DNA from: Hyphomonadaceae bacterium
Lineage (GTDB): Bacteria; Pseudomonadota; Alphaproteobacteria; Caulobacterales; Aquidulcibacteraceae
Assembly (NCBI GenBank): GCA_019753105.1
Contig: JAIELJ010000005.1
Span: forward strand, 1-64,000
Length of the DNA: 64,000 nucleotides
Reading direction: 5' to 3'
The stretch's first letter is position 1; the number at the start of each line of letters is the position of its first letter. The translations under genes were made by a program, and so were the position numbers. The notes below the pieces were generated by a model that ran no database searches, was not told the origin of the DNA, and was given only the letters and a program-made list of their open reading frames with translations. Positions 1 through 9,870 of this stretch are shown here, one piece after another.

Positions 1-364
1 TCCGCCGCCGCCGCCTGTGGCGTGCCCGACGTCGGAATTCGTGGTGTATTTCGAGTGGGATCGCTCGAACCTCAACCAAGCCGCGCTCGAAACCATCGAT
101 GCTGCAGTCAACCGCGCACGCCAGTGCAACGTTGGCGGCGTCGTGGTCGTCGGTCACACCGACACCTCGGGCTCGACGGCGTACAACCAAGGTCTGTCGG
201 AGCGTCGCGCTTCGGTGGTCCGCGACGCCCTCGTGGCGCGTGGCATCGCCGCTGGTTCGATCCAGTCGCAAGCGCGCGGCGAAACCGATCTGGCCCGTGC
301 GACGCGCGACGGCGTGCGTGAGCCGCTGAACCGCCGTACGGCTGTAACGATCCGCTTCCGCTGA
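1..364 (+). CDS. OmpA family outer membrane protein, C-terminal part
   Basis: The gene enters from the left edge in the frame of codons beginning at base 2, so the GTG at 17 in the ORF track is not a real start. A proline run precedes an OmpA C-terminal peptidoglycan-binding domain: VVYFEWD opens the first strand, GHTDTSGS followed by NQGLSERRA is the classic OmpA signature, and NRRTAVTIRF closes it. The domain binds the diaminopimelate of peptidoglycan and anchors the outer membrane. The N-terminal barrel or linker is outside the window. A strong terminator follows. Confidence 0.93.
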   Translation, partial: PPPPPVACPTSEFVVYFEWDRSNLNQAALETIDAAVNRARQCNVGGVVVVGHTDTSGSTAYNQGLSERRASVVRDALVARGIAAGSIQSQARGETDLARATRDGVREPLNRRTAVTIRFR

Positions 365-391
365 TCGCCAGCTTCAAGGCTGACTAAGTTG

Positions 392-423
392 ACGGGCCCG
401 GCCAAAAGCCGGGCCCGTTTTCT
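392..423 (+). terminator. Rho-independent terminator after the OmpA gene
   Basis: A perfect inverted repeat (CGGGCCCGGC, loop CAAAA, GCCGGGCCCG) is followed directly by TTTTCT. It lies 28 bases past the OmpA stop codon and separates it from the AST operon. Confidence 0.93.
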
Positions 424-486
424 ATTTCAGCGCGGCGCTGAAGCACCGGCCGCCCCGTTAGCCCTATGGGTGGACTTAGAGATGCC

Positions 487-506
487 GTGGCGGCATTTTC
501 CGCCAC
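487..506 (+). promoter_or_regulatory. Perfect hairpin touching the M20 hydrolase start codon
   Basis: GTGGCGG and CCGCCAC form a perfect 7-bp inverted repeat around a CATTTT loop, and the right arm ends exactly where the ATG at 507 begins. No Shine-Dalgarno sequence is visible in this interval. The element could be an operator or an RNA hairpin that controls entry into the AST operon. Its role is inference; the symmetry is directly visible. Confidence 0.5.
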
Positions 507-1772
507 ATGTCAGCTGCTGAACACGTGACGTCGGCGCGCGCCTCATGGGGTGCCGATATAGATCCTTTGCTTGAAGCGCTCGATCACGCCGGTGAGGCGA
601 TGGTGGCGCGCGCGGAGGCGTGGTCGGTCATTAATTCTGGTTCGCTCGAATTGGCGGGCTTGGCGCGGATGCGCGCGCCACTTGCGGAGGCGCTTGCTGA
701 TCTGCCTGGGGCGGTTGAGGAAGCGGCGCTTGCGCCGTCGCAGCGCGTGCGTCCCGACGGCGAAGTCATCGACATCGAACACGGCGCTTCATTGCGTCTC
801 AAGGTGCGGCCCGATGCGCCGATTCAAATCGCCATGACCGGCCATTACGACACCGTGTTTCCCGCAGCGCACCCGTTCCAAACGCCCTGGCGCGAGGGCG
901 AGGTGCTGCGCGGGCCTGGCGTCGCCGACATGAAGGGCGGCATCGCTGTCATGCTCGCGGCGCTCGCCGCGTTCGAACGTTTGCCTGGCGCAAAACGCGT
1001 TGGCTACGAAGTGCTCTTGAGTCCGGATGAGGAGATCGGTTCTCCATCCAGCGCGGTGTTGCTCGCCGAACTCGGCAAACGCGCGCACCTCGGCCTGACA
1101 TACGAACCGGCGCTCGCTGACGGCGCGCTCGTCGACGCGCGCAAAGGCTCAGCCAATTACAGCTTGGCGCTGCGTGGACGCGCCGCGCATGCAGGGCGTG
1201 CGTTTCACGATGGCCGCAGCGCAGTGCTTGCAGCGTCCGCGGCCGCACTTGCGCTCGACGCCTTGAACGGCAAGCGCGATGGCGTGACCTTCAATATCGG
1301 CTCGATCGATGGCGGCAGCGCCGTCAATGTCGTGCCTGAGCGTGCGGTGCTGCGCTTCAATGTCCGCGTTCCGGATGTCGAAAGCGCTGCATGGGCGGAA
1401 GCCGAGGTTCACGCCGTCGTAGCCGCCGCAAGCGCGCGCGATGGCATCAGCGCTCATCTTCACGGCGGCTTCACGCGCCCGCCCAAGCCGCTCAACGATC
1501 AGCAGCGCACGATGGCGTCTTGGACGCACCGCGCCGGCCAGGCGCTGGGCCTAGACTTGAAGTTCCAACCCTCAGGCGGCGTCTGCGAAGGCAACAACCT
1601 CGCCGCCGCCGGTTGTCCGAACATCGACACGCTCGGCCCATGCGGCGGCGGCCTGCATAGCGATCAGGAGTTCGCACTGATCCCGAGCTTTGCCGAACGC
1701 GCAAAGCTCTCGTTCCTCATGTTGGCCGGCGTCGAACGCGGCTTGTTCGACGTAAAGAGCCTAAAGTCGTGA
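507..1772 (+). CDS. M20 family metallohydrolase, first gene of the AST operon
   Basis: A 421-residue zinc hydrolase of the M20 (ArgE/DapE/CPG2) family. The metal site is intact: H113 and D115 in GHYDTVF, bridging D141 in GVADMKGG, catalytic pair E175/E176 in SPDEEIG, E199 in TYEPA and H384 in GLHSDQE. A dimerisation domain occupies roughly residues 205-320. Its stop overlaps the astA start (GTGA), so it is translationally coupled to arginine catabolism. The usual AST desuccinylase AstE is not in this window, and M20 relatives such as DapE cleave N-succinyl amides, so a role as succinylglutamate desuccinylase is a reasonable but unproven inference. A carboxypeptidase G2-like or dipeptidase role is the alternative. 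Confidence 0.85.
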   Translation: MSAAEHVTSARASWGADIDPLLEALDHAGEAMVARAEAWSVINSGSLELAGLARMRAPLAEALADLPGAVEEAALAPSQRVRPDGEVIDIEHGASLRLKVRPDAPIQIAMTGHYDTVFPAAHPFQTPWREGEVLRGPGVADMKGGIAVMLAALAAFERLPGAKRVGYEVLLSPDEEIGSPSSAVLLAELGKRAHLGLTYEPALADGALVDARKGSANYSLALRGRAAHAGRAFHDGRSAVLAASAAALALDALNGKRDGVTFNIGSIDGGSAVNVVPERAVLRFNVRVPDVESAAWAEAEVHAVVAAASARDGISAHLHGGFTRPPKPLNDQQRTMASWTHRAGQALGLDLKFQPSGGVCEGNNLAAAGCPNIDTLGPCGGGLHSDQEFALIPSFAERAKLSFLMLAGVERGLFDVKSLKS

Positions 1773-2803
1773 CATCGCCCCTCTACGTCGTACGCGCCGC
1801 GGGACCACAGGACCTCGAAGGCTTCAAACAACTCCGCGCCATAGCGGGCGCTGGCTTTACGAGCCTGATGCTCGATGACGCGGCGATGCTGAAAAAGCTC
1901 GAACTCTCCGCGTCTAGCTTTGCATCGCAAGCGCAGGAGCCCGGCGCCGAGCGCTACCTGCTCGCGCTTGAGCATATCGAAACCGGCGCGCTCGCTGGGT
2001 GCTGCGGCGTCAAGTCGACGATCGGCGAGACGCCGCCCTTCTTCAACTTCCGCATCATTCGCGAAGCGCAGTCATCGGCCGTTGTCGGCCGCCGCTTCGA
2101 TCTCGACGTGCTGATCGGCGTCAATGACTTCACCGGCTGCAGCGAAGTGGGCTCGCTCTTCGTGCGCCCGGAGCATCGCGTGCCTGGGCTCGGGCGTGCT
2201 TTGGCGCAGTCGCGCTATATGCTGATGGCCGCTGCGCCGCTGCGCTTCCGCGAGCAAGTGGTGTCCGAACTGCGCGGTGTCGTATCACCCGAAGGCGTAT
2301 CGCCATTCTGGGAGGCGATCGGCCGGCACTTCTTCCGTATGGATTTCGCCGAAGCGGACAAACTCAGCGCCACGACTGACAATCAGTTCATCCTCGATCT
2401 CATGCCGCAGCACCCGATCTATATTGATCTGCTCCCGGAAGCCGCGCGCGCCGTCATCGGCAAGTGCCACAAAGACGGCGAGGGCGCGCGCAGTTTGTTG
2501 GCGTGGGAAGGTTTCACGTTCTCGAACGTCGTGGACATCTTCGACGGCGGGCCGTTGGTCAGCGCGCCGCGTGATCACATCCGGACGAAACGAGAATCGC
2601 GGCGCGTTCGCGTGACCGCCGATGATGCGCTCAACGGCGGCAAGCGCGCGCTATTGGCTGCGCCAAACCTCGCCGAATATCGCTGCGTTCAAGCGCGTGT
2701 CGCATCCAGCGCCGACGGCGTGCGTACGAGCGCTGCGACGCTGCGCGCCTTGGGGCTCGCTTCCGGTGACGAAGCTCTTGTCTGGATAGATGATGCACAC
2801 TGA
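1769..2803 (+). CDS. astA: Arginine N-succinyltransferase
   Basis: 344 residues, the same length as enterobacterial AstA. It transfers succinyl from succinyl-CoA to the alpha-amino group of arginine, the first step of the AST arginine-degradation pathway. Family hallmarks include an N-terminal GNAT-like half with VRAAGPQDL, a central EVGSLFVRPEHR with GLGRAL acetyl-CoA-type binding loop, and the FPEGVSPFWE-like segment seen here as VSPEGVSPFWEAIGRHFF. The start is a GTG overlapping the hydrolase stop by four bases. It overlaps astD by 14 bases at the other end. The subunit is cytoplasmic. Confidence 0.95.
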   Translation: MTSPLYVVRAAGPQDLEGFKQLRAIAGAGFTSLMLDDAAMLKKLELSASSFASQAQEPGAERYLLALEHIETGALAGCCGVKSTIGETPPFFNFRIIREAQSSAVVGRRFDLDVLIGVNDFTGCSEVGSLFVRPEHRVPGLGRALAQSRYMLMAAAPLRFREQVVSELRGVVSPEGVSPFWEAIGRHFFRMDFAEADKLSATTDNQFILDLMPQHPIYIDLLPEAARAVIGKCHKDGEGARSLLAWEGFTFSNVVDIFDGGPLVSAPRDHIRTKRESRRVRVTADDALNGGKRALLAAPNLAEYRCVQARVASSADGVRTSAATLRALGLASGDEALVWIDDAH

Positions 2804-4241
2804 GCTCTATATTGGCGGCGCTTGGCGACAAGGCGCGGGTGAGCGCTTCTCATCCCACAATCCCGTCAATGGCGACAAAGTCTGGGAAGGGCGGGCCGCG
2901 AGCGCTGACGATGTCGCCGAAGCGATGGCGGCTGCTCGGCTCGCGTTTCCATCGTGGTCGCGCCGTCCGGTGGAAGAGCGCGTCGCGATCGTTCGCGCAT
3001 TCGCCAAGGCGATCGAGAAACGCGGCGATGATCTCGCGCGCACGATCAGCGCCGAAATGGGCAAGGTCGCGTGGGACGCGAAAGGCGAAGTCGGTACGAT
3101 CATCGGCAAGGTCGAACTCGCCATCCGCGCGCAAGCTGAGCGGGCGGGCTTCAAGGAAGAGAAGGCGGCGTTCGGCGCGATGACGCTCTCGCACCATCCG
3201 CATGGCGTGCTCGCCGTGTTCGGTCCGTTCAACTTCCCAGGCCACTTGCCCAACGGGCACATCGTGCCCGCGCTCATCGCAGGCAATTGCGTGTTGTTCA
3301 AACCGAGCGAATTCACGCCGGGCGTCGGCGCGATCATGGCGGAGGCGTGGGAGGAAGCGGGGCTTCCGGCCGGCGTGTTCAACCTTCTGCAAGGCGCGCG
3401 CGAAACCGGCGCTGCATTGCTCGATGCGCCCAGTCTGAACGGCGTCCTGTTCACCGGCTCCGCGCACACCGGCGCGCTGATCCATCGCAAGTTCGCGGGC
3501 CGGCCCGACGTCATGCTGGCGCTCGAACTCGGCGGCAACAATCCGCTGATCGTTTGGCCGCCGACATATATGAGCGCGGCCGCCAACCTCATCGCGCACT
3601 CTTCATTCGCAACGAGCGGCCAGCGCTGCTCGTGCGCGCGCCGCTTAATCGTGCCGGACAATGTCGAGGGCGCGGCGATCGTCAAAGCGCTTGCCGATCT
3701 CGCGGTGCAAATCACTGTCGGGGCGGCGGACGCTCAGCCGGAACCTTTCATGGGCCCGTTGCTCAACGCGCAAGCCGCCGATCGTGCGGTAAAGCTGCAG
3801 GAAGGCTTGCTCGCAATGGGCGCTACAGCCGTGCTGCCGCTAAAGCGCGACGGCGCGTTTGTGACGCCAGGCATCATCGATGTGACAGGCCTTGCCGTGC
3901 CCGATGAGGAATTGTTCGGGCCGCTGCTTCAAGTTTATCGCGTGAAGGATTTCGACCACGCTCTCGATGTCGCCAACGCCACGCGCTTCGGCTTGTCCGG
4001 TGGTCTTATCAGCGATGACCCCGCTCTGTGGGCGCGCGTAAAGAACGAAATGCGCGCCGGCATTCTGAACTGGAATAGGCCCACCACTGGCGCATCTGGC
4101 GCGATGCCGTTCGGCGGGCCGGGGCTCAGCGGCTCGCTTCGACCGAGCGCATATTATGCGGCGGACTACGTCGCGTATCCTGTCGCAGCGCAATTGGCGG
4201 AGAAGGCGGCGGCGATCCCGGCGCCCGGCCTGCCGTCGTGA
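2790..4241 (+). CDS. astD: N-succinylglutamate 5-semialdehyde dehydrogenase
   Basis: A 483-residue aldehyde dehydrogenase, close to the usual AstD length of about 490. It oxidises succinylglutamate semialdehyde to succinylglutamate with NAD. Visible family motifs are GPFNFPGHLPNGH (cofactor cleft), the catalytic Glu in LELGGNNP near residue 250 and the catalytic Cys in SGQRCSCARR near residue 284. Context between astA and astB supports AstD over other ALDH subtypes. Two in-frame ATGs (2790 and 2793) both lie inside the end of astA. The 3' end overlaps astB by GTGA. Confidence 0.94.
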   Translation: MMHTELYIGGAWRQGAGERFSSHNPVNGDKVWEGRAASADDVAEAMAAARLAFPSWSRRPVEERVAIVRAFAKAIEKRGDDLARTISAEMGKVAWDAKGEVGTIIGKVELAIRAQAERAGFKEEKAAFGAMTLSHHPHGVLAVFGPFNFPGHLPNGHIVPALIAGNCVLFKPSEFTPGVGAIMAEAWEEAGLPAGVFNLLQGARETGAALLDAPSLNGVLFTGSAHTGALIHRKFAGRPDVMLALELGGNNPLIVWPPTYMSAAANLIAHSSFATSGQRCSCARRLIVPDNVEGAAIVKALADLAVQITVGAADAQPEPFMGPLLNAQAADRAVKLQEGLLAMGATAVLPLKRDGAFVTPGIIDVTGLAVPDEELFGPLLQVYRVKDFDHALDVANATRFGLSGGLISDDPALWARVKNEMRAGILNWNRPTTGASGAMPFGGPGLSGSLRPSAYYAADYVAYPVAAQLAEKAAAIPAPGLPS

Positions 4242-5575
4242 GCGCCGAAGAAATCAATTTCGACGGCCTCGTCGGTCAGACGCACAATTATTCCGGCTTA
4301 TCGGAAGGCAATTTAGCGTCCGCGCGTAACGCCAACATGATCGCGCGCCCGCGCGAGGCGGCGTTGCAAGGCATCGCCAAGATGCGGCGCTTGCGCGCGC
4401 TGGGCTTAAGCCAAGGCGTGCTGCCGCCGCATGAGCGCCCGAACATCAAATGGCTCCGCGCGCTCGGCTTTAGCGGCAGCGATGGCGCGGTTTGGGAAGC
4501 AGCATGGCGCACGCAGCCAACCATTGCGCGGGCTGCTTTGGCGTCATCGGCCATGTGGGCGGCGAACGCGGCCACGATCTCACCGAGCGCCGATTGCGCA
4601 GACGGTAAGCTCCACGCCACCGTCGCCAATCTGCAAACCATGCTTCACCGCATTCTGGAAGCCGAGCAAACCGAGCGGACATTGCGCCGGTTGATGCCGG
4701 ATGAAACACGCTTTGCCGTCCATTCGGCGCTGCTGGCGCATGACGCGCTTTCGGACGAGGGCGCCGCCAATCACATGCGCATGTGCGCAGCACCTGGCAG
4801 CGCCGGCGTCGAGATTTTCGTCTATGGCCGTAAAGCGAGCGAGACAAAGCAAGGCTTTCCTGCGCGGCAAACGCTTGAGGCGTCGCAGGCCATCGCGCGC
4901 GCGCACGGGCTCGGCGATGCTAACGCCGTCTTTGCCCGTCAGGCGTCAGCGGCCATCGATGCGGGCGCGTTTCACAATGACGTCGTCGCAGTCGCTCATG
5001 AGCAAGTGCTTTTCCATCACGAAGATGCGTTCGCAGATAAGGACGCGCTCTATGCCGAGGTGCGCGCCAAGGCGTCCGGCTTTGAGCCGATCTTCGTCGA
5101 GGTTCCGAGCGCTCGGGTAGGTTTGGAGGATGCGGTAACGTCGTATCTGTTCAACTCGCAGCTCGTACGTTTGCCAGGCGCAGAAACGCTTACGCTCATC
5201 CCGCCAACCGAAGTGCGCGAGAATAACAAGACCGCCGCTTACGTCGCCGAGATGATCGCGCAGCCGAACGCGCCGATTGGGCAGGTGGAGTATGTTGAAG
5301 TGCGCGAAAGCATGCGCAATGGCGGCGGGCCGGCGTGCTTGCGTTTACGCATCGTGATGACGCCCCAAGAGCGCGCCGCCGCGGCGCAGGGCTTTTTCCT
5401 AACGGACGCTCTCGCTGACCAACTCGAAGCTTGGGTACGCAAGCACTACCGTGAAGAGCTGGCGCCTGCCGATCTCGGCGCTCCAGCACTCGTCAGCGAA
5501 GTGCAAACAGCGCTCGACGAACTCACGCGTATCCTGCCGCTCGGCTCGGACTTCTATCCTTTTCAACGCGTCTAA
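4238..5575 (+). CDS. astB: N-succinylarginine dihydrolase
   Basis: 445 residues, matching AstB length (about 447). It removes two ammonia and CO2 from succinylarginine to give succinylornithine. The N-terminus reads NFDGLVGQTHNYSGLS, a strong AstB signature. Catalytic residues of the amidinotransferase-like propeller are visible: His in FHNDVVAVAHEQVLFHHE and the nucleophile Cys in NGGGPACLRLR. The GTG start overlaps astD. The succinylornithine transaminase (AstC) needed next is not in the window; a general acetylornithine aminotransferase encoded elsewhere could serve. Confidence 0.95.
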   Translation: MSAEEINFDGLVGQTHNYSGLSEGNLASARNANMIARPREAALQGIAKMRRLRALGLSQGVLPPHERPNIKWLRALGFSGSDGAVWEAAWRTQPTIARAALASSAMWAANAATISPSADCADGKLHATVANLQTMLHRILEAEQTERTLRRLMPDETRFAVHSALLAHDALSDEGAANHMRMCAAPGSAGVEIFVYGRKASETKQGFPARQTLEASQAIARAHGLGDANAVFARQASAAIDAGAFHNDVVAVAHEQVLFHHEDAFADKDALYAEVRAKASGFEPIFVEVPSARVGLEDAVTSYLFNSQLVRLPGAETLTLIPPTEVRENNKTAAYVAEMIAQPNAPIGQVEYVEVRESMRNGGGPACLRLRIVMTPQERAAAAQGFFLTDALADQLEAWVRKHYREELAPADLGAPALVSEVQTALDELTRILPLGSDFYPFQRV

Positions 5576-5580
5576 ACGAA

Positions 5581-5608
5581 ATCGGCGGCCGCCGTAGCGA
5601 CCGCCGAT
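5581..5608. terminator. Inverted repeat between convergent astB and hspQ
   Basis: ATCGGCGG and CCGCCGAT form an 8-bp stem between two converging genes. Neither side has a good T tract, so this is only a weak bidirectional terminator candidate. Confidence 0.4.
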
Positions 5609-5629
5609 CGTTAGCACTAGCGCCCGCGC

Positions 5630-5953
5630 TTAGTTCAACGCTTCTGGACGCAGCTTGTATTCACCGTCGTCCGTCTCATCGAACAGCAGTTCGATTTGCG
5701 GGTGATCCACGGGCTCGCCGCTCTCATCCACCATCAAATTCTGCTCGGAAACGTAAGCGACGTAATGGCTGTCCGAATTCTCTGCGAAGAGATGGTAGAA
5801 GGGCTGGTTGGGGTTAGGCCGCACAGGCTCTGGGATCGCCTCGAGCCATTCCTCCGTATTGGAGAATTCTGGATCGACATCGAACACCACGCCCCGAAAC
5901 GGGAAGAGCTTGTGTTTGACCACCTGACCGATGGAGAATTTCGCTTCGCGCAT
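5630..5953 (-). CDS. hspQ: Heat shock protein HspQ (hemimethylated-DNA-binding YccV fold)
   Basis: A 107-residue single-domain protein. The N-terminus (KFSIGQVVKHKLFPFRGVV) and the internal NQPFYHLFAE with YVAYVSEQNL are characteristic of HspQ/YccV. Known roles in enterobacteria are binding hemimethylated oriC DNA and stimulating or being degraded by the Lon protease; which applies here is unknown. A strong AAGGAGG ribosome binding site precedes the ATG. The gene is transcribed alone, converging on astB and diverging from ppx. Confidence 0.93.
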   Translation of the reverse strand: MREAKFSIGQVVKHKLFPFRGVVFDVDPEFSNTEEWLEAIPEPVRPNPNQPFYHLFAENSDSHYVAYVSEQNLMVDESGEPVDHPQIELLFDETDDGEYKLRPEALN

Positions 5954-5997
5954 GTTCTCCTCCTTCTTACCTCCTGTCGCCCTCGACAGTGACTAAC

Positions 5998-6024
5998 GTA
6001 TGGAGTGTCAACGCGGCTCACAAG
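5998..6024 (-). promoter_or_regulatory. Possible sigma-32-like promoter of hspQ
   Basis: On the minus strand CTTGTGA is followed after 12 bases by CTCCATAC, resembling the heat-shock pattern CTTGAAA and CCCCATNT. The -10 part lies 45 bases upstream of the hspQ ATG. The match is imperfect, so this is tentative. Confidence 0.3.
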
Positions 6025-6209
6025 CATTGGAGCCATAGGCGGGCGCCGGTACACGAAGATGTGTGTCCTCGGGGGCGCAACGGCGCAAATCACGGCGAAA
6101 TCCGGGCTGAACCCCAGCTGAATATGCCAAAAACACTGCTGTCTCAGGCGATCGAATTGGCTACCATTGGGGCAACTCAGGATAGTGCGGGCGTGACCCG
6201 CTAGGTAGT

Positions 6210-7253
6210 TTGACGATGGATGGCGATGGGCCCCAGGCCCCGTCGCGCGGCGGTGGACGGCAAGGTGCGCGAGGGCGCGCGCCGCTGTTCGCAGCGCTCG
6301 ATTTGGGCACCAACAATTGCCGCATGCTGATTGCGGCGCCGGATCGCGAGCAGGGATTGCGCGTGGTCGATGGTTATTCGCGCATCGTGCGCCTTGGCGA
6401 AGGCCTCACCCACACTGGGCGCTTGAGCGACGAAGCCATGGCGCGTGCGTATCAAGCGCTCGCCGCATGCGCACAGCGTATCGAAGCACGCAGCCCCGTC
6501 GCGATCGGCTGCGTTGCGACACAAGCTTGCCGGTCAGCGTCGAATGGTCAGGTCTTCCTCAATCGCATCAAGACCGATCTCGGCCTCGACTTCCAGATCA
6601 TCTCCTCCGAGGAGGAAGCGCAACTGGCGGCCCTCGGCTGCGCGAGTTTGATCGAGCCCGAACCGGACGTGACGCTGATCGTCGACATTGGCGGCGGCTC
6701 TACCGAGCTTTCCTGGGTCCGCCCCAAGGACGTGCTGGCCAATCCGCTTTCGGCGCCGATCCTCGCGTGGGGGACAGCGCCGCTGGGCGTCGTGACCTTG
6801 GCGGAAGAAGAGGAAGAACCGGCGAGCGGCAAAGAGGCTTGGTACGAAGCGCTCGTTGAGCGGCTCGCCGCGCAGTTGCAATCAGTGGGCGACGCTGGCC
6901 ATCTGCGCGCCGCGTTTGACGAGGGTCGCGCGCACGTCATCGGCACTTCGGGCACCGTGACGAGCCTTGCCGGCGTGCATCTTGGTCTGACGCGCTACCA
7001 GCGCGCGCGCGTGGATGGCTATTGGTTTGACGTTGCAGCGTGCCGCGAGACGATCGCGCAAATGCTCGCGAAGACGTTGGAGCAGCGCGCCGCCAATCCG
7101 TGCGTTGGCAATGACCGGGCTGATCTTGTTGTCCTTGGCGGCGCAATTCTCGATGCCGTCTTGCGTGTTTGGCCAACACAGCGCATCCGTGTTGCTGATC
7201 GCGGATTGCGCGAGGGCGTGTTGATGCGTCTGATGGCAAAGCACGGCACATGA
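6210..7253 (+). CDS. Ppx/GppA family exopolyphosphatase
   Basis: A 347-residue member of the ASKHA phosphatase family that hydrolyses polyphosphate and/or pppGpp. Phosphate-binding loops are clear: ALDLGTNNCRML near residue 30 and VDIGGGSTELSW near residue 157, with GTSGTVTSLAG near residue 248. At this length it lacks the C-terminal HD-like domain of the 500-residue E. coli enzymes and is the short form common in alphaproteobacteria. The first 25 residues are Gly/Arg rich. It overlaps rlmE by four bases, so the two are probably co-translated. Confidence 0.9.
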   Translation: MTMDGDGPQAPSRGGGRQGARGRAPLFAALDLGTNNCRMLIAAPDREQGLRVVDGYSRIVRLGEGLTHTGRLSDEAMARAYQALAACAQRIEARSPVAIGCVATQACRSASNGQVFLNRIKTDLGLDFQIISSEEEAQLAALGCASLIEPEPDVTLIVDIGGGSTELSWVRPKDVLANPLSAPILAWGTAPLGVVTLAEEEEEPASGKEAWYEALVERLAAQLQSVGDAGHLRAAFDEGRAHVIGTSGTVTSLAGVHLGLTRYQRARVDGYWFDVAACRETIAQMLAKTLEQRAANPCVGNDRADLVVLGGAILDAVLRVWPTQRIRVADRGLREGVLMRLMAKHGT

Positions 7254-7957
7254 GTGGCGAAGAGCCCCCGAAACGCCGCTGGACCGGCAAGCCGACAAGC
7301 GCCAGCGGCGGCGAGCGCCAGATGGCGCAGCGCGTCAAGAATAAGAAGCTCGACGAAAGCTCCCGAAATTGGGTCAAGCGTCAGCTCAACGATCCCTATG
7401 TCGCGCGCGCCCGCGCCGAGGGTTACCGCGCGCGGGCCGCGTACAAGCTCATCGAACTCGACGAAGAGTTCGGCATTTTGAAGCGCGGTGCGCGCGTGAT
7501 CGATCTGGGCGCGGCCCCCGGGGGCTGGGCGCAAGTCGCCGATAAGCGCGGCTGCAAAGTCGTCGGCATCGACCTGTTGGACATTGACCCGCTTCCGGGC
7601 GTCACTTTTCTAAAAATGGACTTCCTTGCCCCCGAGGCGCCGGACGCTCTCATCGCGGCGCTCGGCGGCGCGCCCGATGTCGTTCTTTCCGACATGGCCG
7701 CCAACACCACCGGCCATCACAAGACCGACCAAATCCGCACCGGCGCCCTCGCCGAAGCGGCGGCGGAGTTTGCGCTGGAGCATCTGGTCGAAGGCGGAAC
7801 GTTCGTCACAAAAGCGTTTCAGGGCGGTCTCGATGCCACGCTGCTGACGCGGCTGAAGCAAAGCTTTGCTACGGTGAAACACGCTAAGCCCAAGGCCAGC
7901 CGGGCGGAAAGCCCGGAGGTCTATGTCGTAGCGCAAGGCCGCAAACCGCTGGCGTGA
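7250..7957 (+). CDS. rlmE: 23S rRNA (uridine2552-2'-O)-methyltransferase
   Basis: A 235-residue FtsJ/RrmJ-type SAM methyltransferase that modifies U2552 in the A loop of 23S rRNA. The SAM-binding motif VIDLGAAPGGWAQVA and the catalytic Asp in LSDMAANTTGHH are present, as is the K in FVTKAFQGG; with the upstream Lys these complete the K-D-K-E tetrad. The first 45 residues form a basic extension (KRRWTGKP...QRVKNKK) absent from the 209-residue E. coli protein. Coupled to the upstream ppx gene, as often seen in alphaproteobacteria. Confidence 0.95.
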   Translation: MSGEEPPKRRWTGKPTSASGGERQMAQRVKNKKLDESSRNWVKRQLNDPYVARARAEGYRARAAYKLIELDEEFGILKRGARVIDLGAAPGGWAQVADKRGCKVVGIDLLDIDPLPGVTFLKMDFLAPEAPDALIAALGGAPDVVLSDMAANTTGHHKTDQIRTGALAEAAAEFALEHLVEGGTFVTKAFQGGLDATLLTRLKQSFATVKHAKPKASRAESPEVYVVAQGRKPLA

Positions 7958-9454
<1,497 letters not shown>

Positions 9455-9459
9455 GCGCG

Positions 9460-9840
9460 ATGGAGAAGGGCAATTTCATCCGCATCACGCCCTTCATTCA
9501 TGTGCCTGATATCGAAGCAGCCGTGGCGTTTTTTGAGAGTCTCGGCTTCACCACGTACTTTCGGATGGGGGATTACGCCTACGTTCAGCGCGAGTGCGCT
9601 GGCGTTCGCCTGATGCAAAACCAGGGCGATAACGGTGCGCCGCAAGGCAATCGGCGCTTCAGCTATTACATCGATGTCGAAGACATCGAAGCGCTGTTTC
9701 GGGAGTTAAGACCCGTCCTCGACGCGATGCCTCTTGGCCACGTGCATGGCCCGGCGGACAAGCCGTATGGCCAGCGTGAGGTGTGCGTGCTTGCGCCCGA
9801 CGGCAATCTGCTCGTATTCGGTCAATCCATCACGCGCTGA
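9460..9840 (+). CDS. VOC superfamily (bleomycin-resistance/glyoxalase-like) protein
   Basis: A 126-residue single VOC module. The paired beta-alpha-beta pattern is visible: FIHVPDIEAAVAFFESLGF at the N-terminus and YYIDVEDIEALFRELR in the middle, ending VCVLAPDGNLLVFGQ. The metal-ligand pattern (His near the start, Glu in QREVCVLAPDG) is partly kept. It starts five bases after guaB. The substrate is unknown; such proteins are often annotated as glyoxalase or bleomycin binding without evidence. A terminator overlaps its stop codon. Confidence 0.82.
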   Translation: MEKGNFIRITPFIHVPDIEAAVAFFESLGFTTYFRMGDYAYVQRECAGVRLMQNQGDNGAPQGNRRFSYYIDVEDIEALFRELRPVLDAMPLGHVHGPADKPYGQREVCVLAPDGNLLVFGQSITR

Positions 9841-9855
9841 AGCGCGCTTTTTCTT
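9833..9855 (+). terminator. Rho-independent terminator overlapping the VOC stop codon
   Basis: CGCGC, loop TGAA, GCGCG and then CTTTTTCTT. The stop codon TGA forms the loop, so the hairpin is partly coding. It would end the guaB-VOC transcript before the methyltransferase gene. Confidence 0.6.
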
Positions 9856-9870
9856 GTAGGGGTTCCTCCC

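Noticed and set aside
17-364. GTG at 17 as an OmpA gene start
   Set aside because: The proline run before it stays in frame to the window edge, so the gene begins outside the window.
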